From: Saprospiraceae bacterium | Lineage (GTDB): Bacteria; Bacteroidota; Bacteroidia; Chitinophagales; Saprospiraceae | NCBI GenBank assembly: GCA_022844565.1 | Contig: JALHLK010000013.1 | Location: 40,300 to 104,299, forward strand | DNA length: 64,000 nt | Reading direction: 5' to 3' | Shown: piece after piece, positions 8,944 through 18,700 of the stretch | Layout of the letters: the number at the start of each line of letters is the position of its first letter | Position numbering within the stretch: position 1 is the stretch's first letter | Position numbers and translations under genes: made by a program | Notes under the pieces: generated by a model | Databases searched by the model: none | Seen by the model: the letters and a program-made list of their open reading frames with translations, nothing else | Told to the model about the DNA's origin: nothing

Positions 8944-10404
8944 ATGTTCTCCATGCAAAGACCATATTATTCTGAATTAGAAATAATTTTTCTGCGAGCT
9001 ATTCGAGAAGGTGTTTCTGTTGATGGCAAATTAATAGCCGATGCAAAAGCTAAGTTTGCTTATGAATATATTCAAAAAGCTTATGAAAATGAAAAAGATG
9101 ACTTAAACTTTGACTTTAAGTCTTTCTTCTTAACAAACTTTGAAATAAATAGTTACAATAATGAATTTATTACAGAAACTGATATAAGCATAGATCAACA
9201 TATCAATAAATTATGGAATGTACTAGGAAGAAAAGCTGATGAAGATGACGAATATACTTCGTTAATTCCTTTACCATATCCCTATATAGTGCCTGGTGGA
9301 AGATTCAAAGAGATCTATTACTGGGATAGTTATTTCACAATGTTAGGACTTAAAATTCATCAGAAGTTGGATGAAATAGAATCCATGATAAAAAACTTTG
9401 CCTATTTGATAGATCAATATGGATATGTTCCCAATGGCAATAGAATGTATTATCTCGGTCGATCACAACCGCCATTTTTTAGTCTAATGGTAGAATTGCT
9501 CGCACAAGAAAAGGGGGAGCATATTTATCAACAATTCATGCCCCAGCTTATAAAAGAAGCAGAATTTTTTGGCAGTATGAATCGTCAAAGAACTGTGAAT
9601 GAATTTCAAGTTACAATATATTTCGACATAAATGAAAGTCCAAGAATTGAAATGTACCTTGATGATGTCAATTTAGCTCAATCTATTGAAAACAAAGCAC
9701 ACTTTTATCAAAACATTAGGTCGGCCTGTGAATCAGGTTGGGATTTTAGTTCACGTTGGCTTGAAAATTCAGATGATTTGACTAGTATTAAAACACAAGA
9801 CATAGCTCCAATCGATTTAAATTGCTTTCTTTATCATTTAGAAAAAACCATTTCTTCCTATTGTCAAGATGAAGACATTAAATATAAATTTGCAAGAAAA
9901 ACTGAGGCAAGAAAAATTGCAATTCTCAATGTATTTTGGAGTGAGGCAAATCAATGTTTTATGGATTTTGACTTATCAATAAATAAGCATAGTAAAATTG
10001 TCTCTTGTGCCATGCTATACCCTATTTTTGTTGGAATAGCTACTGATGAACAGGCAAAATTAGTTAAAGTAAAGGTTGAAGAGGAACTATTGAAAGATGG
10101 TGGTTTGTCGACTACTAATGTCCATACGCATCATCAATGGGATGCTCCAAATGGTTGGGCCCCACTACAATGGATAGGTGTAAAAGGTCTTATGAATTAC
10201 GGCTATAATGATTTAGCATTAAAAGTAGCGCTACGTTGGACTTCATTAAATGAAAAAGTATTCTTACAAACTGGAAAGTTAATGGAAAAATACAATGTAG
10301 AGGATTTAACACTTTTAGGTGGTGGCGGTGAATATGAAGTTCAAGACGGTTTTGGATGGACAAATGGAGTATACCTAGCATTGAAAAAGTTAATCAGCGC
10401 CTAA
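8944..10404 (+). CDS. treF: Cytoplasmic trehalase (GH37)
   Basis: The enzyme hydrolyses alpha,alpha-trehalose to two glucoses. With the start at 8944 (MFSMQRPYYSELE) it has 486 residues; an in-frame ATG at 8857 would run into the divergent transporter gene. Both family signatures are present: PGGRFKEIYYWDSYF (from about residue 116) and QWDAPNGWAPLQ (about 398). The catalytic-acid region ESGWDFSSRW, the base region MEKYNVED and the Gly-rich GGGGEYEVQDGFGWTNGV also fit GH37. There is no signal peptide, hence the cytoplasmic TreF type. It is transcribed away from the MFS gene with only 46 nt between start codons. Confidence 0.9.
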   Translation: MFSMQRPYYSELEIIFLRAIREGVSVDGKLIADAKAKFAYEYIQKAYENEKDDLNFDFKSFFLTNFEINSYNNEFITETDISIDQHINKLWNVLGRKADEDDEYTSLIPLPYPYIVPGGRFKEIYYWDSYFTMLGLKIHQKLDEIESMIKNFAYLIDQYGYVPNGNRMYYLGRSQPPFFSLMVELLAQEKGEHIYQQFMPQLIKEAEFFGSMNRQRTVNEFQVTIYFDINESPRIEMYLDDVNLAQSIENKAHFYQNIRSACESGWDFSSRWLENSDDLTSIKTQDIAPIDLNCFLYHLEKTISSYCQDEDIKYKFARKTEARKIAILNVFWSEANQCFMDFDLSINKHSKIVSCAMLYPIFVGIATDEQAKLVKVKVEEELLKDGGLSTTNVHTHHQWDAPNGWAPLQWIGVKGLMNYGYNDLALKVALRWTSLNEKVFLQTGKLMEKYNVEDLTLLGGGGEYEVQDGFGWTNGVYLALKKLISA

Positions 10405-10452
10405 GTAGAATTATATTCTTATGTGCTAAAATAGTTGCTTGTCCAGGTTTGT

Positions 10453-10968
10453 CTAATTACAAAGCAATGTAAGCTCAGAAGTAGTTACCGTATTGCTTTT
10501 ATTACCTGCTCGATCCAACATATAAACACTTAATGCAAGCTTATTTGTAGGCGTATCGTCAAGTTTTGAACAAGGAGGAGCGTTTGAGAATCTACAGCAA
10601 GTGGAAAATACATTTAAAGTGATCCTTCCTTCTATCCCATTGTTTGCTCCTTTTTCAGGAATGGCGGGGATTTTATAGGAATCATAAATTTCTTTCGTCC
10701 GGCTATCGATTAAGAATAAATTTAAATTCTGATCATTACTAGCTGTCCCAATATCACCATCACCATCTTTAAAATCCAAAATTAAAGATACACTATCTTG
10801 GTTTAACGTGCCTTGTCTCATTGTTTGTTTATTAAAACCAATAAAAGTCAATTCTGGTGTAGTACTAAAATTAGGACTTAAACTGCAAGCATACAATGAG
10901 GAAAAAAGTAAAATTACGTAAACGTAACAAACTGTAGAAATATTAAAGGTAAAAGGTCTAATCTTCAT
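10453..10968 (-). CDS. Hypothetical lipoprotein
   Basis: The 171-residue protein has a hydrophobic N-terminus ending in the lipobox-like SLYAC (Cys about 28), so export and lipidation are predicted. The body contains the acidic motif DFKDGDGDIG, a calcium-loop-like segment seen in many Bacteroidota lipoproteins, and a cluster of cysteines (CCRFSNAPPC) that may form disulfides. I do not recognise a functional family. It lies alone between convergent trehalase and the SQR-like gene. Confidence 0.65.
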   Translation of the reverse strand: MKIRPFTFNISTVCYVYVILLFSSLYACSLSPNFSTTPELTFIGFNKQTMRQGTLNQDSVSLILDFKDGDGDIGTASNDQNLNLFLIDSRTKEIYDSYKIPAIPEKGANNGIEGRITLNVFSTCCRFSNAPPCSKLDDTPTNKLALSVYMLDRAGNKSNTVTTSELTLLCN

Positions 10969-11062
10969 TATCCAAAGATAAATAAACTTTTTATTTCTAA
11001 AGATAAAATTATAGCAACTTTAACAGAAGAGTTCAACCTTTTACCAATAAAATAAACAAAAA

Positions 11063-12262
11063 TTATGGTAAATATGATAAACCATTACGCGTTTTCCATA
11101 AAAAATATTTCTCTAAAAGAACTTTCGTGAAATCATATAAAACGTTGGGTATCATGATTGCAAAAGTTCGAGGCTTGAACAAGTGATTGCTTAAAATTAA
11201 AACTTCTTTTTTACCTGCATCCATAATACACAGACCCATTATTTTACCCCACGGCTTATTTATGAAATCAGTTTCGCCCTTCGTTACTTTAATTATATTT
11301 TCGGCAACTATTTTTCCAGTCACATCACTTGGGTATCCAGTTTTAGGAATGGTAAATGGTATTTTCCCTTGTTTAAATGGGGCAGGAACATCAACATTTA
11401 AGCCTGCTGCCCAAATATTTTCATACGTTTTGTGTTGATAATTTTCCTTGACTGGAATAAAATTATTAACTGGATTACCCAAATCTGGACTATTTTTAAT
11501 TAGATCAACACCTACGAAAGGAGGCATTAACATCACAAACTTAGTATTAATTTCTTCGCCTGTACTTAATATCACTTTATCTTCTTTTACTTCTTGAATG
11601 CCGACATCAGTTTTGTAATGGATATTAAACATCCCCATAAAAGTCTTCAACATAGTTTCACCAAGTGGCATACCATCTATACCAAAATGACCTAAATACG
11701 GCTCTGGAGTGACCCAATATAAATCTACTTTATTTCTTATGTCATTTTCTCTCAACCACTTTTCTATATTAAAGAGAAATTCGTACGCGGCTCCCATACA
11801 TCCCGCATTTTGAGTCGCACCAATTACAATAGGACCAGGGTTTTTCTTAAATTCTTCAAGCTTTTCTCTTGTGTCCATCGCACCAATTGGTGTTCCTATA
11901 TAACAAGAGTGTTCTTTGACTCCTTTTGCAATATCAAAATTAACGCGTGGACCAGTAGCCAAAATCAAATGATCATAAGGGTAAACACCGTTTTCAGTAG
12001 TAACTTGATTTTTTATAGGATCTACTTTAATAGCGGTATCTAAAACAAATTTGACGCCCTTTTTAGTCAATATAGGCTCTCTAGGTACCGTGATATCTTC
12101 TACTTCCCTCCTACCAATAGGAACCCAAATTAAGGAAGGTATGTATAGAAAGTCTTTATTACGATCTATTAAAGTCACTTCGACGTTATCTTTTAATTTC
12201 CTTTTTAATTCTAGGGCTGCGGTAGATCCAGCAAAATTTCCACCAACGACTACTACTTTCAT
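11063..12262 (-). CDS. FAD-dependent oxidoreductase, sulfide:quinone reductase-like
   Basis: The 399-residue two-dinucleotide-binding flavoprotein starts at 12262 (MKVVVVGGNFAGSTAALELKRKL, a GxGxxG-like FAD site at the extreme N-terminus); the longer frame to 12316 adds an unlikely leader. A second conserved stretch, YDHLILATGPR (about 100-110), is typical of this fold. The C-terminal ENIIKVTKGE... resembles SQR/FCSD-type enzymes. A Cys in QNAGCMGAAYEF is a candidate redox residue, but the full SQR cysteine pattern cannot be confirmed. The likely role is membrane-associated oxidation of sulfide or a related donor. Confidence 0.72.
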   Translation of the reverse strand: MKVVVVGGNFAGSTAALELKRKLKDNVEVTLIDRNKDFLYIPSLIWVPIGRREVEDITVPREPILTKKGVKFVLDTAIKVDPIKNQVTTENGVYPYDHLILATGPRVNFDIAKGVKEHSCYIGTPIGAMDTREKLEEFKKNPGPIVIGATQNAGCMGAAYEFLFNIEKWLRENDIRNKVDLYWVTPEPYLGHFGIDGMPLGETMLKTFMGMFNIHYKTDVGIQEVKEDKVILSTGEEINTKFVMLMPPFVGVDLIKNSPDLGNPVNNFIPVKENYQHKTYENIWAAGLNVDVPAPFKQGKIPFTIPKTGYPSDVTGKIVAENIIKVTKGETDFINKPWGKIMGLCIMDAGKKEVLILSNHLFKPRTFAIMIPNVLYDFTKVLLEKYFLWKTRNGLSYLP

Positions 12263-12432
12263 GATTTTAAATGTTTTATTTATCACAAAATTAGAATTTA
12301 GAAGAAGTACCTTCACTGATTTAAATCATTATTAAAGATGACTAAGCCATTGATAATGTTCAATGTATCAATTGTTACATTCGGTAATTGCAAAAAGAGA
12401 AACGTAAACTTTAAATGACTTGATATTCCTTC

Positions 12433-13236
12433 CTAATCTAGATTTGATGGAATAAGCCAATTTTTATTGAGGAGTACTTTTAGATTTTCTCTTTTCAAAA
12501 AAGCTATTACACCTTTTGCTCCGCCCAAATGAGCCGCACCAAAACAAAAGAAAAAAGACTGATCAGCGTTTTCCTCTAACAACGTAATGATGTGCTTGGC
12601 CATTACCTCATTTCTATCATATAACATCAATTTCCTGATTCCTCCTAGACTTTTCTTAGACTTTTTATAGATTTTATTTACCTCATTAGTAAAATAGCCT
12701 TCAATTAACTGAGATTGATTTTTTTTAAATTTGGAGACATTATAAAGTGCGTCTTGCAGCATCTTGGCTTGTAAATCCATTGGAACGCTTTGAGCTATAA
12801 GTATCTGTTGCTCCATTGACTCTAGTCCTGCCACACTGATATTATGTGACAAGGCATGTTGAAAAAGTAGTGCATCTAAAGAAGAATCTTGATGTTTCGC
12901 TACAATTTCACCAAGTTTAGATACTACGAAAAGCGGCTTTATATTGGCCATTTGATCTAAGTTAACATTAAAATATTTTTTGCTTATCTTATTGAGTTTT
13001 GAATATTTTCGCAAAGAGTAGAGATCTTTTAAAACCGTTCCTTCTGGCATATGAAAAGCATCCACAAAATTATTAGATACTTGGGTTATATCCATTTCTC
13101 CGTAAAACATATTACACCTATTGATATAAGGTTTTAAACTTTCGGCAACCAAATTTACTTTTGGACCACCAAGATGGATGGTACCAAAGATGTAATGTTG
13201 TCTTGAGCTTCCTACAACTGATAGGTTAAAAAGCAT
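12433..13236 (-). CDS. TraB/GumN family protein
   Basis: The 267-residue protein opens with GTIHLGGPKVN (about 18-28) and ends with FFFCFGAAHLGGAKGVIAFL (about 230-249). These two paired 'GxxHxG' blocks define the TraB/GumN family, whose members adopt a putative metalloprotease-like (Tiki) fold. No signal peptide or membrane segment is evident. The biological substrate is unknown. It is a solitary gene flanked by intergenic gaps. Confidence 0.72.
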   Translation of the reverse strand: MLFNLSVVGSSRQHYIFGTIHLGGPKVNLVAESLKPYINRCNMFYGEMDITQVSNNFVDAFHMPEGTVLKDLYSLRKYSKLNKISKKYFNVNLDQMANIKPLFVVSKLGEIVAKHQDSSLDALLFQHALSHNISVAGLESMEQQILIAQSVPMDLQAKMLQDALYNVSKFKKNQSQLIEGYFTNEVNKIYKKSKKSLGGIRKLMLYDRNEVMAKHIITLLEENADQSFFFCFGAAHLGGAKGVIAFLKRENLKVLLNKNWLIPSNLD

Positions 13237-13324
13237 ATATTGAAATATTGAACATAAATTTATATAGTAGTTAATTAAGCATAAAATAATGATGTGTTGA
13301 GGTCACTAAATATGCAGGGTTTTC

Positions 13325-14524
13325 TTAAATTTTTCTTCTTTTAATCTCTTGGTCAATAAAATTAAGTTCTCTACTCATTTCACCAGTAACAGAAGAGTTC
13401 TCTTCAGCACGACGGATTAGGTATGGTATAACTTCTTTCACAGGACCATATGGCACATATTTAGCCACATTATATCCCGCATCGGCTAAATTAAAAGTAA
13501 TGTAATCACTCATCCCATATAATTGACAAAAATTAATATGAGAATGGGTTTTATCTAAAGCTCTTTCGTCCACTAATTGTGCTTGCAAGAGGTTTGATTT
13601 TATATTATGGGTAGCACTACAAAAACCTATCGTTTCATAATTATCTACACAATATACTACACCTTCATCAAATTGATTATCGGTAGCAGCTTTATCTGGT
13701 TGGACTGGAGAAGGGTACCCTTTATCTTCTGCCCTACTTCTTTCCTTATCCATATAAGCACCCCTCACCATTTTAGCACCTAAGAAAAAATTATTTTCTA
13801 ATGCAATTTGGTGTTCAGATTTTAATTGATCCAACTTATTTTGAAGATACATTTGATAGGTGTTGTAAACAATTACCTTTTTCTTGTTATAAAGCTTCAT
13901 CATTTCAATAGCTATGTCGTCAATGGGCTTTTGTATCCAACTTTCCTCTGCATCGATAAATACACCAACTCCCAATTCTTCTGCTTTACTACAGATATTA
14001 TCTACCCTTTCTTTGGATTTTTCAAAAGCCTTTTCTTCTGCACTCGTTAATTTCTGACCTGCATTAATTTTTTCTAAAATTTCATTAGAAGCTAGCCCTG
14101 TGACTTTTATGCTGATGACAGGCACACTGTTATTAGAAGCAGCCATCTCTATCGCTTTAAAGTTTTCTAGCATTACTGCGTCAAAGTCCGACTCTTTAGT
14201 TTTACCTTCTGCTCCATAATCTAAAATAGTCAATGTATCATAGTTATTGAGTAGATCAATTGTCTTTTGACAATCCAAGAGGGTTTCTCCACCCACGAAT
14301 TGAGGAAATATCGTATTTTTAATACCAAAATTTGTAAAAGGAATTTTAAGTTTAAGACCCAACATCGCTAAGCCTGTGGTTGCTTTGACCAATGTTGGAT
14401 TATTCATTAGTTTGAAAAGATAGGCTGTTTTTATAAGTTCTGAATTTGATTTATAAGAAAAGGCTATTTTAGTGTTTTCTAAATCAAGTTTTGACTTTGT
14501 ATCTATTTTATCGTTTTTACCCAT
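13325..14524 (-). CDS. putA: Proline dehydrogenase
   Basis: The 399-residue monofunctional proline dehydrogenase (TIM barrel, FAD) oxidises L-proline to pyrroline-5-carboxylate at the membrane. Recognised family blocks are IDAEESWIQ, KMVRGAYM and, near the C-terminus, YVPYGPVKEVIPYLIRRAEEN with the substrate-binding Arg pair. I take the start at 14524 (MGKNDKIDTKS), 8 nt after the aroE stop, over an upstream in-frame ATG at 14557 inside aroE. It is the last gene of a ridA-aroE-putA unit. Confidence 0.85.
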   Translation of the reverse strand: MGKNDKIDTKSKLDLENTKIAFSYKSNSELIKTAYLFKLMNNPTLVKATTGLAMLGLKLKIPFTNFGIKNTIFPQFVGGETLLDCQKTIDLLNNYDTLTILDYGAEGKTKESDFDAVMLENFKAIEMAASNNSVPVISIKVTGLASNEILEKINAGQKLTSAEEKAFEKSKERVDNICSKAEELGVGVFIDAEESWIQKPIDDIAIEMMKLYNKKKVIVYNTYQMYLQNKLDQLKSEHQIALENNFFLGAKMVRGAYMDKERSRAEDKGYPSPVQPDKAATDNQFDEGVVYCVDNYETIGFCSATHNIKSNLLQAQLVDERALDKTHSHINFCQLYGMSDYITFNLADAGYNVAKYVPYGPVKEVIPYLIRRAEENSSVTGEMSRELNFIDQEIKRRKI

Positions 14525-14532
14525 TTTTAATA

Positions 14533-15258
14533 TTAATTTTCGTTCCAAATTTCCCAAGATTTCTCTGCTTGTAATATGAGCATATCTTCTCCATTTTTTA
14601 TTGTAGCATTTTTGTTTTTTCCCAATTCTAAAAATTTTGTCAATCTAGGGTTGTACACTAAATCATACAAAAAATGATTTGAAGTGATGCTATCATAGGG
14701 GATTTTTGGGCATTCTGAAATTTTAGGATACATGCCTAATGGTGTTGTATTTATAAGTAAGGAATGTTCTTTTATAACATTGTCGGTAACTTCTTCATAG
14801 GAGAAAAGTCCTTGTCTTCTAGATACCAATGTATAGGGAATCCCCAACTGATCCAATACAAAGATAACTGCCATTGCTGCGCCTCCTGTACCAAAAACCA
14901 ATGCTTTACCATTAAAATTGGGTCCAATCATACTCAAAAGTGAATGTTCAAAACCAAAAGTATCCGTGTTGTAGCCAACAAGCTCACCATTCACATTCTT
15001 CACACAGTTTACTGCCCCAATTTTGTGTGCACTCTCATCTAGACGATCAAGCATGTCGATGATATCCACTTTATAAGGGATAGTGACATTAAATCCTTTC
15101 AGACCCTCAGATATCAACTTACCAACCTCGAGTACATGTTGGATAGGATAGGCTTTATATTCATAGTCTGTTAATCCCAATGCTTTGAATTTATTTTCAA
15201 AAAAACCAGGTGAAAAAGAATGGGAAAGTGGAAAACCTATTAAACCGAATTTCTTCAT
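14533..15258 (-). CDS. aroE: Shikimate dehydrogenase
   Basis: The 241-residue AroE reduces 3-dehydroshikimate to shikimate with NADPH. It shows SFSPGFF (substrate Ser pocket), FNVTIPYK (catalytic Lys), NCVKN and GYNTDTFGF (catalytic Asp region), and the nucleotide loop GTGGAA. It is shorter than the roughly 270-residue E. coli enzyme, as is common in Bacteroidota. It sits 7 nt after ridA and 8 nt before putA. Confidence 0.88.
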   Translation of the reverse strand: MKKFGLIGFPLSHSFSPGFFENKFKALGLTDYEYKAYPIQHVLEVGKLISEGLKGFNVTIPYKVDIIDMLDRLDESAHKIGAVNCVKNVNGELVGYNTDTFGFEHSLLSMIGPNFNGKALVFGTGGAAMAVIFVLDQLGIPYTLVSRRQGLFSYEEVTDNVIKEHSLLINTTPLGMYPKISECPKIPYDSITSNHFLYDLVYNPRLTKFLELGKNKNATIKNGEDMLILQAEKSWEIWNEN

Positions 15259-15265
15259 TAAATTA

Positions 15266-15649
15266 TTAGAATTTTACAGCAATACAACTGATTTCAACAT
15301 TGACATACTTGGGTAAGTTGGCTACTTGAACCGTCTCACGTGCAGGTGCCGTATCAGCATTAAAAAAACTGCCATAGACGGCATTGACTCTGCCAAACAT
15401 TTCCATATCTGTAAGAAAAATAGAAGATTTTACTACATTTTCAAATGTTAGTCCAGCTTCATTAAGAATAGCAGCCAAGTTTTTCATTACTTGAGTGGTT
15501 TCTTCTTCTATATTAGAAAGATTGAGTTCTCCTGTTGATGGTATGATTGCTACCTGACCGGACACATAAAGTGTATCATTGATCATAATAGCTTGATTAT
15601 AAGGACCTACAGGAGCAGGAGCTAGGGATGTTTGTATAATTTTCTTCAT
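15266..15649 (-). CDS. ridA: RidA family reactive-intermediate deaminase
   Basis: The 127-residue YjgF/YER057c/UK114 protein has the family features APVGPYNQA (N-terminus), YVSGQ, and the C-terminal signature APARETVQVANLP with the catalytic-site Arg, followed by VEISCIAV. It hydrolyses reactive enamine/imine intermediates made by PLP enzymes. It is first in the ridA-aroE-putA unit and is cytoplasmic. Confidence 0.9.
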   Translation of the reverse strand: MKKIIQTSLAPAPVGPYNQAIMINDTLYVSGQVAIIPSTGELNLSNIEEETTQVMKNLAAILNEAGLTFENVVKSSIFLTDMEMFGRVNAVYGSFFNADTAPARETVQVANLPKYVNVEISCIAVKF

Positions 15650-15734
15650 TTTGTTATCAATATTCTATTAAAATTGTAAAACTAACAAAAAAAGTACATT
15701 CTCGTTTAAATTTAGATAAAGTTGTTTAAAGCTA

Positions 15735-15762
15735 TTAGCTTTGAGCGGTTAGCTATGAGCTC
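15735..15762. repeat. Heptanucleotide tandem repeat, 4 units
   Basis: Consecutive 7-mers TTAGCTT, TGAGCGG, TTAGCTA and TGAGCTC fit the unit TKAGCTA. A fifth, more diverged unit (AAAGCTA) precedes them. The same repeat family reappears after metG at 57952-58021. Confidence 0.75.
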
Positions 15763-15815
15763 TAAAAAAATGGTTCTACCCTTTAAATTATTCAAAAAGT
15801 TCATTAGTAAAAGCA

Positions 15816-15980
15816 CTAGTGCTCCGTCTAAATAAAAAATTAAATAATTTGTGGCTCTTTTTGAATATCTCTTCGTTAAAAAGCCTAGCTGAACTAGCCA
15901 GTTCAACTACGTTTTTCGCCTTGATCTATCCAAAAATAACTCACAACTTAATTTAAAAAATAAATTAGACGGAGCACTAG
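15816..15980. mobile_element. MITE-like element with 16-bp terminal inverted repeats
   Basis: CTAGTGCTCCGTCTAA at 15816-15831 is the exact reverse complement of TTAGACGGAGCACTAG at 15965-15980; the palindromic CTAG at each tip may be a target duplication. The 165-bp body is AT-rich, has an internal palindrome TGAACT-N4-AGTTCA (about 15890-15905), and contains no plausible gene. It ends 5 nt from the lpxK stop. Size, perfect ends and lack of coding potential fit a non-autonomous miniature transposon. Confidence 0.65.
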
Positions 15981-15985
15981 ATAAA

Positions 15986-17056
15986 TCACTTATCAATCTC
16001 TAATAATCTTTCTTTTATATCAACATCGAACCTTTCCTTGCCATCAAACAAGAATTCAACCCAAACAGGCAACACAAACACATTGATTTTCTCTTTGATA
16101 AATGTTTCATAATGAAGAGCAAGTCGAGTGGCATCTTTTTCCGTGGTTAACAGTATTCGCGAGGCTTCGTCTGGCATTCTTTTGTATGCTTCTAAAATGT
16201 TTTGAATATCAAACTCGGTAAAATATCTGTGATCTTCATATTCAAGATTTTTTACCTCAAAATTAAATTTATCTAAATAATCCATCAGATAAGAGGTGCT
16301 CGCAATAGCTGTCACCAACAATACAGATTTCACCCTATTAAAATCCAATTTGTAAGAGCCTTCATAGAGCGAGTAAGGTTTACCATAAATATATTTTGAG
16401 AAGTACACCTTTTGATAGTCAAGAGGTTTTAACTCAGAAATTATTTCTTGGGCTTCATTTTCTGAAAGGTCAGACGGGCACTTTGATACAATAATGATAT
16501 CTGCTCTTTCTGCCGAAGATTTGCGCTCTCTCAATCTTCCCATTGGGAGCAGAAAGTCTTTTGTGTATCTATTTTGATAAGACGTAATTAAAATATTTAC
16601 ATCAGGAAATACAGAACGATGTTGATAGGCATCGTCTAATATGATTGTTTCTAGGTTTGGTTGTCTTTTGACCATTTCGGGTATGCCAGTAGATCTACTT
16701 TCGCATACTGCCACAGTAACATCTTGATATTTCTTAGCATACATCAGAGGTTCGTCTCCTACATTTTTAGAATTATCACTTTGACTCACCATCCTAAATC
16801 CATTAGTCGATCGATTATATCCTCTACTGAGAACACCGACATTAATGTATGGTTTGAGTAAATTTAATAAATACTCGACGTGTGGCGTTTTACCAGCACC
16901 ACCTACTGTAAGATTTCCGATACTTATTATAGGAATAGAAAACTTAGTAGACTTTAATAAATCTACTTCATAAAAAACATTCCTAAGTCCTACCGTTAGG
17001 CCATATAAAACAGAAAAAGGCCACAATAAGATACGAACAATTGGATTTTTGATCAT
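15986..17056 (-). CDS. lpxK: Tetraacyldisaccharide 4'-kinase
   Basis: The 356-residue LpxK phosphorylates the 4' position of the lipid A precursor at the inner membrane. An N-terminal membrane-associated helix is followed by the P-loop GNLTVGGAGKTPH (about 46-58), the family's GVLSRGYNR, the downstream DDAYQHR, and FSKYIYG. The gene indicates a conventional lipid A outer membrane. It starts 3 nt after the stop of the upstream protease gene, so the two are an operon. Confidence 0.9.
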   Translation of the reverse strand: MIKNPIVRILLWPFSVLYGLTVGLRNVFYEVDLLKSTKFSIPIISIGNLTVGGAGKTPHVEYLLNLLKPYINVGVLSRGYNRSTNGFRMVSQSDNSKNVGDEPLMYAKKYQDVTVAVCESRSTGIPEMVKRQPNLETIILDDAYQHRSVFPDVNILITSYQNRYTKDFLLPMGRLRERKSSAERADIIIVSKCPSDLSENEAQEIISELKPLDYQKVYFSKYIYGKPYSLYEGSYKLDFNRVKSVLLVTAIASTSYLMDYLDKFNFEVKNLEYEDHRYFTEFDIQNILEAYKRMPDEASRILLTTEKDATRLALHYETFIKEKINVFVLPVWVEFLFDGKERFDVDIKERLLEIDK

Positions 17057-17059
17057 ATA

Positions 17060-18700
17060 TTATTTAGCTCCTAACAAGTTTTTGAATTTTACTTGATCAT
17101 TTATTAAAGAGATAGTTTCCTTTACTTCAATGTCATTTCTCAAGTTAATCTGAGATTTCCCCTTTTCAAATCGGTATCTTGAAGCAATTTCTTTTTCTAT
17201 TTCATGGATAATCTCGTCTTTGTGTTTTTTTAAGTCTTCAGCTTTTGATGATTTAAATTGTTCGCCAATTGCTTTCAGATTACTACTCATTGCCCCTTTC
17301 AAATCAGCAGCCTTATCTATAGAAGCATTCAAGTTTTCAAAATGATCTTCTCCTTCTAATTTGTAACTAAAATTACTCTTTTGAAGGAATTCAGTAAACT
17401 TATTAAACTCCGAAAAATTAAAGGACGTAATATCGCCTTCAAATGAAGGATTTTTTTTCATAAATTCGTTGACATACATGAAAATCGTCTTTTGATCTTT
17501 AAAAGCTTTCATGAGATTAGACAACTCGGGTTTAACCATCTTCTGATCAGGCGTTACTCCACCACCATCTAATACTACCCTACCATTTTTAGTTTTAAAT
17601 TTAGACCTTTTATCATCAGGAATATTCACAGGATCCCCATTTGCATATTCTACGCCTTGTATGCACCTACCGCTAGGTATATAATATTTAGAGATAGTTA
17701 CTTTCACCCTACTGTTATACCCTATTTCAAATATATTTTGTACCAAACCTTTTCCGTAAGTACGTTGGCCGAGTATTACTGCCCTATCGTAATCTTGTAA
17801 CACACCTGAGACGATCTCACTTGCTGATGCAGATCTATCATCTACCAGCACCACCAAAGGTATGTCTAAATCCTCTGGAGTACTCATTGTCTTGAATACA
17901 TTGTCTTTGTCGCGAAGCTTACCTTTGGTCGTTACAACTTCGAGACCTTTAGGTATAAACAAATTACATATACTTACCGCTTCTCTTAACAAACCACCAC
18001 CGTTTTGCCTTAAGTCTAACATCAGCCCTTTAAGATTTTCATCCTTTTCTTTCAAACTTTTAAAAGCCTTAGAAATATTAACTGTCGAATTTTCTGTAAA
18101 AGTGGTCAACTGTATATACCCAATACCGTCTGCTACTAAATCACTGTGTGGAACATTAGAAATCTTCACCTCGTCCCGTTTTAACGAATATGACATCTCT
18201 TTACCTGTTTCATTTGAAACCAGCAAAAGAGAAACCGTGGTACCAGGTGCACCTCTTAAGAGACTTATTACATCATTTTCTGATTTTGCATCAAGGGAAG
18301 AACCATTTATATTAAGGATTCTATCTCCTGCTTTTAACCCAGCTTCTTGAGCAGATCCTCCTTCTAATAGATTTGAGAGATAAAAGTCTTTACCTATTTT
18401 AAATACTGAGGCTCCGATACCTTGAAATTTATCGTCATCTGAAATTCGGTAAGATTGAACTTGAGACTCTGTTATGTAATTAGTGTAAGGATCTAGTGAA
18501 CTCACCATGGCATCGATACCTGTTTTCATTAAAGTATTCGGGTCAATCTCATCTACATAATGCACATTCAACATTTTATAAACAGATGCATACAGCTCCA
18601 TATTCTTGGCGATTTCAAATAATCTATCATTTTCAACCGTAAAGGCAAAAATACTGGTTAAGATTAAAAGAGAAAAGCCAGCAATTTTTAATTTCTTCAT
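17060..18700 (-). CDS. C-terminal processing peptidase (S41, CtpA/Prc)
   Basis: The 546-residue periplasmic protease has a signal/anchor (LKIAGFSLLILTSIFAF), a PDZ domain (about 85-165, FQGIGASVFKIG...AGDRILNING), and an S41 catalytic core. The Ser-Lys dyad is readable as the Ser in DDRSASASEIVSG and the Lys in RTYGKGLVQ. The C-terminal 170 residues are helical and charged, as in Bacteroidota homologues. It is transcribed with lpxK, so an envelope-maintenance role is likely. Confidence 0.88.
   Translation of the reverse strand: MKKLKIAGFSLLILTSIFAFTVENDRLFEIAKNMELYASVYKMLNVHYVDEIDPNTLMKTGIDAMVSSLDPYTNYITESQVQSYRISDDDKFQGIGASVFKIGKDFYLSNLLEGGSAQEAGLKAGDRILNINGSSLDAKSENDVISLLRGAPGTTVSLLLVSNETGKEMSYSLKRDEVKISNVPHSDLVADGIGYIQLTTFTENSTVNISKAFKSLKEKDENLKGLMLDLRQNGGGLLREAVSICNLFIPKGLEVVTTKGKLRDKDNVFKTMSTPEDLDIPLVVLVDDRSASASEIVSGVLQDYDRAVILGQRTYGKGLVQNIFEIGYNSRVKVTISKYYIPSGRCIQGVEYANGDPVNIPDDKRSKFKTKNGRVVLDGGGVTPDQKMVKPELSNLMKAFKDQKTIFMYVNEFMKKNPSFEGDITSFNFSEFNKFTEFLQKSNFSYKLEGEDHFENLNASIDKAADLKGAMSSNLKAIGEQFKSSKAEDLKKHKDEIIHEIEKEIASRYRFEKGKSQINLRNDIEVKETISLINDQVKFKNLLGAK

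Noticed and set aside
15712..15906. A 64-residue minus-strand frame between ridA and lpxK
   Set aside because: It runs through the MITE-like element and the heptamer array, has no recognisable protein features, and is best explained as chance.
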